Notes under the pieces: generated by a model | Told to the model about the DNA's origin: nothing | Databases searched by the model: none | What the model saw: the letters and a program-made list of their open reading frames with translations, nothing else | Translations under genes and position numbers: made by a program | Shown: positions 7,597-14,013 of the stretch, piece after piece | How positions within the stretch are numbered: the stretch's first letter is position 1 | Layout: each line of letters starts with the position of its first letter | From: Methanococcoides vulcani | GTDB taxonomy: Archaea > Halobacteriota > Methanosarcinia > Methanosarcinales > Methanosarcinaceae | Length of the DNA stretch: 64,000 nt | Direction of reading: 5' to 3' | NCBI RefSeq assembly: GCF_900111645.1 | Contig: NZ_FOHQ01000001.1 | Span: forward strand, 1-64,000

Positions 7597-9228
7597 ATGT
7601 TGGAAAAATCCAAACGCTATGCAACTATCATTAGGGTGTTCTTGAAGTACAACCTGTTTTCACTTCTGTACAAGGATATTCATAAAGATCATATCTCCAA
7701 CAAGAAATGTACTTGTGCTTTAGATTTAAAGAATCGAAGTAATGCTACAAAGCTCCGTCTTGCTTTTGAAGAACTTGGACCAAGTTTTATAAAATTAGGT
7801 CAGATGTTGAGCAAGCGTCCTGATTTAGTTCCATACGCCTACATATTGGAACTCGAAAAATTACAGGACAACGTCAAACCTCTTGACTTTGATAAGATGC
7901 GTGAATCCTTTGAAACCGAGTGCATCTGCGAGATGGGGAAGGGAGACCACAAACACAATCCGACCTGTTATCATTGTAATGACATATTGGACATATTCGA
8001 TGAACTTGATACAACACCAATAGCAAGTGCATCAATAGGTCAGGTATACCAAGGGTTCCTTAATGGAAAGAAAGTTGCAGTGAAGATTGCGCGTCCAAAC
8101 CTAATTGATACAATAAATTTAGATCTCGAAATTATCAATGATCTAAAACCAATTTTAATGAAATTAATGGGAGTTGGAGATAACTTTGATTCTGATCTAT
8201 TTCTTCGGGAATTCAGAGAAATGCTGCATAATGAGCTTGATTACAAAATAGAAGCCATGAACATGATGCGCTTCCACGAGAATTTTGAAGAAGTAGAAGA
8301 CGTAATAATTCCAAAAGTCTACCTCGATTACTGTAGAGAAAGCGTACTGGTCATGGATTTTGTAGAAGGGACCCTGGTCAAAGATTTAGGTGACACTGAC
8401 CAGGAAATAAAAACCCGATATGTCCAACTTATAAGCTCGAGTTATCTGAAGCAGGTATATTTGGATGGGTTCTACCATGCCGATCCACATGGAGGGAACA
8501 TTGTAGTTAAAGATGGTACGATAGCATTCATTGATTTTGGTGCAGTCGGTAAGATCAATAATGAGTTAAGACGCAATATGTTGAACCTGTTCTATGCTAT
8601 AAACAAAAAGAAAGTGGATATGGCAGCAGATGCGTTTTTGAAAATTGGCAAGCTGAACAAAGAGGACATCGATATTTCAAGATTTAAGTGGGACATTGAT
8701 GAACTAATTACAAAACAACATAGAGGCATTGGGGAGCGTAAAAGCGATAATTATGCACTTCTTGCTTTGAAATACAACATGTCGCTTCCAAGTGCATTTT
8801 CTACACTAGAACGCGCACTTATACTTGTTGAAGCAGTCTGTCTTAGCCTTGATTCAAACTACAATATCATGGATGAAGCACGCCCGATCATATCCAAAGC
8901 TCTAAAAGAACGTTATTCGCCAACGCATGCAGTTGAGTTCGTCCAAATGGAAGGCGATGAATATATAGAAATATTCAAAAACCTACCGTCCGGGATCAAT
9001 GACGTAATTGAAACTATTCGCGGATACAAACTTGAAAGGTTAGAAGCCAAGAGCAATACTCTCAAAAGGTACCGCATACTTGGAGAATCACTGAGATACT
9101 CATTACTAATAGTCCTGATAATCTCATCTGTATATCTGATTATTCAGGGAGACTTCAGTTCTTTAGGAGTCGTTGGATTTTTTGTAGCCCTGATCCTGAG
9201 TGCCTATACATTGAGAAGCTCTTTATGA
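7597..9228 (+). CDS. ABC1/UbiB-family atypical kinase, membrane anchored
   Basis: The 543-aa protein shows the family features in order: the KxGQ-type signature GPSFIKLGQMLSKRPDLVP (~68-86), the Ala-rich loop ASIGQVYQG, the ATP-binding Lys in VAVKIARP, HADPHGGNIVV and the metal-binding FIDFGAVGKI. Two hydrophobic helices at the C-terminus (about 500-540) would anchor it in the membrane. Family members support ubiquinone or other isoprenoid-quinone metabolism in bacteria; in a methanogen the natural lipid partner may be methanophenazine, an inference. A Cys-rich insert (CICEMGKGDHKHNPTCYHC) near residue 110-130 is unusual and may bind metal. Confidence 0.9.
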   Translation: MLEKSKRYATIIRVFLKYNLFSLLYKDIHKDHISNKKCTCALDLKNRSNATKLRLAFEELGPSFIKLGQMLSKRPDLVPYAYILELEKLQDNVKPLDFDKMRESFETECICEMGKGDHKHNPTCYHCNDILDIFDELDTTPIASASIGQVYQGFLNGKKVAVKIARPNLIDTINLDLEIINDLKPILMKLMGVGDNFDSDLFLREFREMLHNELDYKIEAMNMMRFHENFEEVEDVIIPKVYLDYCRESVLVMDFVEGTLVKDLGDTDQEIKTRYVQLISSSYLKQVYLDGFYHADPHGGNIVVKDGTIAFIDFGAVGKINNELRRNMLNLFYAINKKKVDMAADAFLKIGKLNKEDIDISRFKWDIDELITKQHRGIGERKSDNYALLALKYNMSLPSAFSTLERALILVEAVCLSLDSNYNIMDEARPIISKALKERYSPTHAVEFVQMEGDEYIEIFKNLPSGINDVIETIRGYKLERLEAKSNTLKRYRILGESLRYSLLIVLIISSVYLIIQGDFSSLGVVGFFVALILSAYTLRSSL

Positions 9229-9242
9229 CAAAAACAGCAAAC

Positions 9243-9262
9243 GTGGGGTTTGGTTACCCCAC
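9243..9262. terminator. Bidirectional hairpin between convergent genes
   Basis: GTGGGGT (9243-9249) and ACCCCAC (9256-9262) form a perfect 7-bp stem in the 53-base gap between the convergent kinase-like and cytochrome genes. Confidence 0.55.
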
Positions 9263-9281
9263 CTTAAAGCAGATTGATCGA

Positions 9282-9854
9282 TCAAAGTGTTTTCAGATAG
9301 GCAATTAGATCTTCAATGTCTGCATCTGACATATCCCACTTTGGCATTGTGTGATCAAGTTCCTCGCCAGAGGGACCCTTACCTTCTCTTATAGCGATCT
9401 TGATCGTTTCATCGGTGTATGGAGGATGTTCCTCATGTTCATCCTCATGCTCTTCTTCAGCAGTCAGAGTTTCATAGGTTATATCCGGAGGGATCACCGT
9501 ACCCATCATGATTGGTACTCCACCTTTACCATCTGTTCCATGACAGCTTACACAACTACCACCATGAACATAAAGCCAATGAGGCCCTCCACTAACTGGT
9601 ATTTGTTGTTCATTCTCATTAAAACCGGTATAATAGATCATTTCTCCGTTAGACTCGAATTCTGTGACAATATTCGAATCCAATGATGGGTCATATTGTT
9701 CAGGATACATGAATCCAGGTTCATGCCAGCCATATTCCTGATGTGGCATGCTGTAAGGATCAGTCCTTTCGTTCACACATCCAGCTATCATTAGTACTAT
9801 TCCAATCAAAACAAATGTCATGACAATTCTTTTTGTCAAATTGAATTCCCCCAC
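9282..9854 (-). CDS. Monohaem c-type cytochrome lipoprotein
   Basis: The 190-aa protein has a signal sequence ending in a lipobox (LMIAGC, lipidated Cys ~26). Then comes one haem-binding site, GSCVSCHGTDGKGG at ~103, and a Met ligand in HTMPKWDMSDADIEDL near the C-terminus, the layout of a class I cytochrome c. A Glu/His-rich insert (EEEHEDEHEEHP) lies between haem and Met ligand. It is expected to face the outside of the cytoplasmic membrane and to pass electrons. Cytochromes c occur in Methanosarcinales, but a single-haem cytochrome of this bacterial look is less usual than the multihaem types. A 33-aa membrane peptide gene sits 11 bases upstream. Confidence 0.88.
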   Translation of the reverse strand: MGEFNLTKRIVMTFVLIGIVLMIAGCVNERTDPYSMPHQEYGWHEPGFMYPEQYDPSLDSNIVTEFESNGEMIYYTGFNENEQQIPVSGGPHWLYVHGGSCVSCHGTDGKGGVPIMMGTVIPPDITYETLTAEEEHEDEHEEHPPYTDETIKIAIREGKGPSGEELDHTMPKWDMSDADIEDLIAYLKTL

Positions 9855-9865
9855 TTTATTACAAA

Positions 9866-9967
9866 TTATAGATTATAGTAATCTGTTATACAAAAATGCA
9901 AAAGCATCACTATTGCAGATATCACAGCTAACGATAGTCCAAATGCAGATGGTTTTAATGCTCCCAT
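9866..9967 (-). CDS. 33-aa single-helix membrane peptide
   Basis: The frame runs from ATG 9967-9965, preceded by GGGGG six bases upstream, to TAA at 9868-9866. It encodes MGALKPSAFGLSLAVISAIV and MLLHFCITDYYNL. One hydrophobic helix spans about residues 9-26. The strong ribosome site and the 11-base gap to the cytochrome gene suggest co-transcription, perhaps as an assembly or anchoring partner. The LKP-AFG-L start recurs in small archaeal membrane peptides I have seen, but no function is known. Confidence 0.6.
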   Translation of the reverse strand: MGALKPSAFGLSLAVISAIVMLLHFCITDYYNL

Positions 9968-10236
9968 AGTTTGCCCCCAATCTTCATCAGATAGATACAT
10001 TAAAAGTTAGATAATACAACAATAAGTATTTTTTGTAGCAGATGGTGTCTAAAAGCATCGCCGTTAAATCGATATAATGAAACCCTAAGCTACAATCTTT
10101 AAGTTCTACAATTATCTATTATATTGAGTGGCAATCAAGCAATAGGACTTCCAAAAAGCCCATCTGGCGGTCAGGATATGTTCAAATAATGTCAAGATAC
10201 AAACATTTATATTCAACAGGAATAGAAGAAATAATA

Positions 10237-10467
10237 ATGTCCAAAGAGCTCAAAACACTTCCTGTGGTAACCCGTGAACAAAAAACTAAAGAAAGCTGTA
10301 GTACCAAAGGTTGTGGAACTGGTGCCTGTGCTGGAGGCTTCGGGATAAGAGCAGGGTCTGAAAAGAGCGTCGTATACAGGAACATCCTTACCTATTTACT
10401 TATAGGGATCGTGATGTTGCTCACGGCATACATAACCCTTAATATCATCACTTCAATCCTCGACTAA
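10237..10467 (+). CDS. Cys-rich tail-anchored membrane peptide, paralogue 1
   Basis: The 76-aa protein has a hydrophilic head with CSTKGCGTGACAGGFG (four Cys in 12 residues), then GIRAGSEKSVVYRN, then a single transmembrane helix (about 50-72) at the C-terminus. The protein encoded at 58737-58982 shares the same order: Cys cluster, GIRAGSEK, VVxRN, helix with GIxMLL. The Cys cluster would lie on the cytoplasmic side if tail-anchored and could hold a metal or iron-sulfur cluster. I know no named family. ATG 10237 gives an N-terminus like the paralogue; an in-frame ATG at 10189 would add 16 residues. Confidence 0.7.
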   Translation: MSKELKTLPVVTREQKTKESCSTKGCGTGACAGGFGIRAGSEKSVVYRNILTYLLIGIVMLLTAYITLNIITSILD

Positions 10468-10589
10468 GCCCCCTCTCCCTTTCTCCATTTATCCGTATGT
10501 AGGATCTTCTTATTCTGACCTGGGCAAAAACCACTGATACAACATAAATAATAGTTGAGTATGTTATTCATATTAGTGGGAGTGGAATT

Positions 10590-11279
10590 TTGAAAATAAG
10601 GGATATTAGAAGCAAGGACATTTCAAATACAATATCTGTTGAAGGTGAAGTTTCAACCATAAATGAAATTCGTCCTAAATTGAAAACTGCTGCTTATATG
10701 TGTAATATTTGTGAAGGAATTGTGTGTTTACCAGTAGAAGGATCTGAAATTGGGAAACCGGTACATTGTGAAAATGAAAGTTGCGGTAAAAGATCTGATT
10801 TTATTCATTTGGAAGATAAATCTTCAAAGACTGATTCTCAGCAAATCGAGATCAAGGAATTGGATAATATTTGTGATCCAAGGTCATTGATCGTTCATTT
10901 GGAAGGGGATTTGGTGGATACTATAAAAATTGAAGATAAGATTGTTGTAATCGGGGTACTAAAAGCACACTTCCAATCAACATCTACTACGGGTGATTTT
11001 GTTTTAGAAGCTAACTCAGTTGAAAAAATGAAAGAGAAGAAAGTGGTTAGCGATAATAAAGAGGGAACAGACTCAAGTGGAGAAATACAGATCATACGTG
11101 AAATAATTGACCAGCTCAGATTATCTTCCCCTTCCGATAAAGTTTTACTTGAAGATATTTACCGGGAAGCTTCAAATTTACATATTGGACGAGAACGTGC
11201 TGAAAAGTATATTGCAAAACTTAGACGCCAGGGTTGTGCATATTTACCGGATGAGAAACATTTAAGAGCTCTTTGGTGA
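10590..11279 (+). CDS. MCM-like OB-fold / zinc-finger / winged-helix protein lacking the AAA+ domain
   Basis: The 229-aa protein matches the N-terminal half of the archaeal MCM helicase: IRDIRSKDISNTISVEGEV and NEIRPKLKTAAY lead into a zinc site (CNICEG...CENESCG) within an OB fold (to ~150). The last ~65 residues (IIREIIDQL... to the C-terminus) resemble the MCM C-terminal winged helix. The whole ATPase module between them is missing and no Walker motifs exist. The start is TTG at 10590 after a GGGAGTGGAAT leader. It could bind single-stranded DNA or modulate the true MCM; function is inferred only. Confidence 0.75.
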   Translation: MKIRDIRSKDISNTISVEGEVSTINEIRPKLKTAAYMCNICEGIVCLPVEGSEIGKPVHCENESCGKRSDFIHLEDKSSKTDSQQIEIKELDNICDPRSLIVHLEGDLVDTIKIEDKIVVIGVLKAHFQSTSTTGDFVLEANSVEKMKEKKVVSDNKEGTDSSGEIQIIREIIDQLRLSSPSDKVLLEDIYREASNLHIGRERAEKYIAKLRRQGCAYLPDEKHLRALW

Positions 11280-11643
11280 TCTGGTTCAAATGTTGACCAC
11301 ACCTTTTTCATTTTTTATAAAAATATCAGGTCTTCCCTCTCTTCTACCGCCTGTTCATGATGTTTGCCATACATTTGTCACTGCAACACAGCATAAGACG
11401 AGAACTTTTTCTTCCGCATCTGCAACGTTGCAGGACGACCCGACCCCTGCAACATAGTTGCTTTCATTGTCGGTTTTCCGCTTAATATTCTGGTTCTGCA
11501 GAATCCTTCATGTAAACCAAACACGTGACCTTGACACACATTTCAGGATCATGTATCCGACAGCCAATTAGGCTGAAGCAATAAAATTATATCATTTGTT
11601 ATAATTATTTATTATATAAGTTTAAATTCGGGGTGGGAACAAA
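11280..11643. other. Intergenic region with repeat copy 1 and a promoter
   Basis: Besides repeat copy 1 it holds an AT-rich stretch at 11583-11625 containing TTATTATATAAG, a good TATA box for the membrane-protein gene at 11644. No other gene is apparent. Confidence 0.5.
11376..11483 (-). repeat. Decayed Cys-rich repeat, copy 1
   Basis: About 108 bases nearly identical in the core to 12726-12835, including GCATAAGACGAGAACTT, the palindrome CTGCAACGTTGCAG and TTGCTTTCATT. Read on the minus strand, copy 1 gives CRCGRKSSRLMLCCSDKCM followed soon by a stop, a zinc-finger-like C-terminus. No start or complete gene is present. Confidence 0.65.
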
Positions 11644-12270
11644 ATGAGCTTAGATGCTACAGACATTGCAAGCGTTGCAGACATGCCTGCATGGTGGCCG
11701 AATATTTCAATAGGTATCTTTTTTTGGTTTCTTGGAGTTGCCGGTGCTGCGATAATGGTATATCTCGGTGAATGGGACAAATTAATGGGAAAAAGTGCTC
11801 GTATACTGGAACTTGAAGAGGAGATCAGGTCCAAGAGAGAGACCGCAAAAAAACTGAATGGTCCGAATGATGTTGATACCAGGAAAAAATGGGAGGATAT
11901 TATCGACATCGAAGAGAGGCGATTGTATGCGGAAAAGAAAGACAGTAGAAACCTTGGGGTCATATTGTACCTGTTTATTGGCGGTGTGATTGCATCCGTC
12001 CTGGCTAATGGTGTGCTGGAAGCGGTTGCTGTTGGTGCGGGATGGACAGGGTTCCTTGGTATATTTGCGATCAAAAAAGACAGTGATGAGAGAAGAAAGG
12101 TAAGGGATAAAAAGGACGACGAAGATCTCAAGGAAATGAAGGAACTATTGACCAAAGAAACCCATGCTGCATATTACAAAGGCTATTATTCTGCCATAGA
12201 ACAGGTGGCAAGGGAAGAGGATACAACTGTTGAGACTGTGCTGGGGAAATTAGGATACGAGGTGGAATGA
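11644..12270 (+). CDS. Membrane protein with central coiled coil, unknown function
   Basis: The 208-aa protein has a first helix at about 20-41 (IGIFFWFLGVAGAAIMVYLG), a charged coiled-coil segment (ELEEEIRSKRETAKKL) at ~58-100, two hydrophobic segments at ~103-145 (LGVILYLFIGGVIASVLANG and the following Ala/Gly-rich stretch), and a charged C-terminal tail of ~60 residues. I do not recognise a family. GGGGTGGG before ATG is a strong ribosome site. It overlaps the next small gene by four bases (ATGA), so both are co-translated. Confidence 0.7.
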   Translation: MSLDATDIASVADMPAWWPNISIGIFFWFLGVAGAAIMVYLGEWDKLMGKSARILELEEEIRSKRETAKKLNGPNDVDTRKKWEDIIDIEERRLYAEKKDSRNLGVILYLFIGGVIASVLANGVLEAVAVGAGWTGFLGIFAIKKDSDERRKVRDKKDDEDLKEMKELLTKETHAAYYKGYYSAIEQVAREEDTTVETVLGKLGYEVE

Positions 12271-12410
12271 TGGATGAAAGTGATCGCGAGAAGGAATTGA
12301 TCGAAAAAGTGCTAATGAAACAGAAAGCTCTGCCGGAAAATCTAACCCAGGAAATAGAAGAGGCATTTGAGCAGTTTAAAGAAAAATCAGACAAGAAAAA
12401 GATTTTTTGA
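12267..12410 (+). CDS. 47-aa acidic helical protein, coupled to the membrane protein
   Basis: The ATG overlaps the TGA of the upstream gene. The frame encodes MMDESDREKELIEKVLMKQK and continues to KSDKKKIF before TGA at 12408. It is highly charged, probably all helix, with a basic end. The overlap and uninterrupted frame argue that it is real and a partner of the membrane protein; no family recognised. Confidence 0.6.
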   Translation: MMDESDREKELIEKVLMKQKALPENLTQEIEEAFEQFKEKSDKKKIF

Positions 12411-12820
12411 CCAGAGCTGTTTTCCCAATTATTCTTTCATTATGTTATACCGACTTTCATTCGCCGGGATGGTTTTGGCACCGACTATCCGGAAACCACA
12501 GGGGAGAGTGGAAATTATCTATCTGATGAAAGCAATACTTCACTGAATGGATTCACTGCATTTTTTGCATTGCTATGATCGCATTAGCATTCCTGATAAA
12601 AAAATAAGATGGTCTTAAGTTGCCATAGGCCCCTTTTAACCATTTTTCCTTGACCATTCCATAGTGATCAAAGCAAACTCGTGAAGTTAACAATATGCTC
12701 ATTGAGGCACAGGTTACCGTGCTTCTGTCATTACAACGCAGCATAAGACGAGAACTTCTTCTTTCGTATCTGCAACGTTGCAGGACGACTCAACCCCCTG
12801 CAACAAGGTTGCTTTCATTC
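12411..12820. other. Non-coding stretch with repeat copy 2
   Basis: No intact gene. It contains the start of repeat copy 2 (from 12726). Minus-strand frames here continue the repeat's Cys/Arg-rich reading (SSRLMLRCNDR) but have neither a complete domain nor a ribosome site. Confidence 0.45.
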
Positions 12821-12835
12821 TCATTCTTCCGCTTT
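12726..12835 (-). repeat. Decayed Cys-rich repeat, copy 2
   Basis: Shares GCATAAGACGAGAACTT, ATCTGCAACGTTGCAGGACG and TTGCTTTCATT with copy 1, with scattered substitutions. The minus-strand reading CRYERRSSRLMLRCND has lost two of the Cys present in copy 1, which supports decay rather than selection on the peptide. Confidence 0.65.
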
Positions 12836-13030
12836 AGTTCTTCTTGCTTCCAGCAGGTAGATTGTCCCGATCGTTGCAAATCCCACTGTAATCAAAAGCA
12901 ATGGAATAGTCTTCGATGAACTTACACTCCTTCCTAAAATAGAGCTTAAATTGTATATTAGCAACAAAGAAATTGCAACTAATGAAATGATAATTGCTTT
13001 CACGTTTTTGTCTTGTATGATGATCACCAC
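12821..13030 (-). CDS. 69-aa small membrane protein
   Basis: Two hydrophobic helices (about 11-27, AIIISLVAISLLLIYNLS, and 42-59, IPLLLITVGFATIGTIYLL) are separated by a Ser-rich loop; the C-terminus is charged (EARRTKAEE). Start would be GTG at 13030 or the next GTG. It overlaps the end of repeat copy 2. Family unknown; plausible but short. Confidence 0.45.
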   Translation of the reverse strand: MVIIIQDKNVKAIIISLVAISLLLIYNLSSILGRSVSSSKTIPLLLITVGFATIGTIYLLEARRTKAEE

Positions 13031-13395
13031 TTTATAACATTAGATATTAATTTTTATAGTTTTTTTGTATAAAATAAACTATGTGTTATTTAAAGTTTAT
13101 CCTCCCCATTTATACACGAAGTCATTGTAAAACAACATAAGGCGAGACTTTTTTCTACATCAATACAGAAATAGTGGCATCAATGCATTCATATGGTCAT
13201 TGTGGCCGGCTTCAGGAAATTGTAGGGCACTGGAAGAAACTTCGATGAGCTGGCCTTCGTCAGCCAAACAGCCCGGCCAGCGAGCCGTTCTTGAGCACAA
13301 GATGGAAGATGGTTATGATCTGTCCCTGATTATCCGGAAATCAGTCAATTTCTACACAACAAATAGGGTTTATTGTGCAATATGCTAGGATGTGA
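13031..13395. other. AT-rich gap with repeat copy 3
   Basis: Holds the short repeat copy 3 (13121-13159) and GC-richer unassigned sequence at 13200-13330. A plus-strand frame from 13200 has no recognisable domain or ribosome site. Promoter-like AT-rich sequence at 13040-13085 may serve the minus-strand membrane gene. Confidence 0.4.
13121..13159 (-). repeat. Decayed Cys-rich repeat, copy 3 (core only)
   Basis: TCATTGTAAAACAACATAAG and GCGAGACTTTTTTCTAC match the core of copies 1 and 2. The minus-strand reading CRKKSRLMLFYND keeps the (R/K)xSRLML motif. Confidence 0.5.
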
Positions 13396-13467
13396 AGTCT
13401 CTTAGGTAGCGGTCAATCATTCAGGCTTTTGGAGCCTGGGGCCCCGATTCGAATTCGGACGGGACTA
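13396..13467 (+). tRNA. tRNA-Gln (anticodon TTG), atypical and possibly decayed
   Basis: The 72-nt sequence folds with acceptor AGTCTCT against CGGGACT (six pairs of seven, one a T-G wobble, pair 7-66 mismatched), a perfect anticodon stem CAGGC/GCCTG with loop TTTTGGA (anticodon TTG), and a T-arm CCCGA-TTCGAAT-TCGGA whose outer pair is mismatched and whose normal G53-C61 is A-T. No CCA is encoded. It could be functional or a displaced copy left by integration. The AT-rich NUDIX/helicase pair starts 150 bases downstream, as expected for an island next to a tRNA 3' end. Confidence 0.6.
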
Positions 13468-13616
13468 TTTGTATTTTCTAAAAAAACTCATTTTAGTGCT
13501 TTGTTTCAGCCTTATTCTAATCTTTGTGTTTTTGAAAAATAATAGAGTTTCTTGTTAATATTAAAAAGGTTTATAAATTATCTCAGTCATCATATTTTCC
13601 GGGATGTACAAAACAA

Positions 13617-14012
13617 ATGAAGCACTATGAAGTAGTTGCAGCAATAATCATGGATGATGATAAAGTTCTATGTGTTCAAAGAGATCATGGAAAATATGAT
13701 TACATTTCTTTAAAATATGAATTTCCAGGTGGAAAAATAGAGCCTTCTGAATCTAAAGAACAAGCATTAGAACGCGAATTATTAGAGGAACTCGATCTGA
13801 ACATAGAAATTGAGAGGGAGTTTCTAACTGTAAATCATCAGTATCCTGATTTTAGTGTTACTATGCACAGTTTCATTTGCAGTGCTTTAAATTCAACATT
13901 GAATCTGAAAGAACACATTGCGTTCAAATGGTTAAATCCAGAAAATTTATCAATTTTGGATTGGGCTGAAGCAGATCTTCCAATTGTCTCAAAATTAATG
14001 AAGGAATGTTAA
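13617..14012 (+). CDS. NUDIX hydrolase (MutT-like), paired with a helicase
   Basis: The 131-aa protein contains the Nudix box GGKIEPSESKEQALERELLE ending EELDLNI, with the metal-binding REllEE core, in a MutT-like frame (VVAAIIMDDDKVLCVQRD). MutT relatives hydrolyse nucleoside triphosphates or other nucleotide derivatives. The stop is one base before the ATG of the PLD/helicase gene, so the two are co-translated. Both genes are visibly more AT-rich than the flanks. The partner and setting suggest a defence role rather than housekeeping sanitation; this is inference. Confidence 0.9.
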   Translation: MKHYEVVAAIIMDDDKVLCVQRDHGKYDYISLKYEFPGGKIEPSESKEQALERELLEELDLNIEIEREFLTVNHQYPDFSVTMHSFICSALNSTLNLKEHIAFKWLNPENLSILDWAEADLPIVSKLMKEC

Positions 14013-14013
14013 A

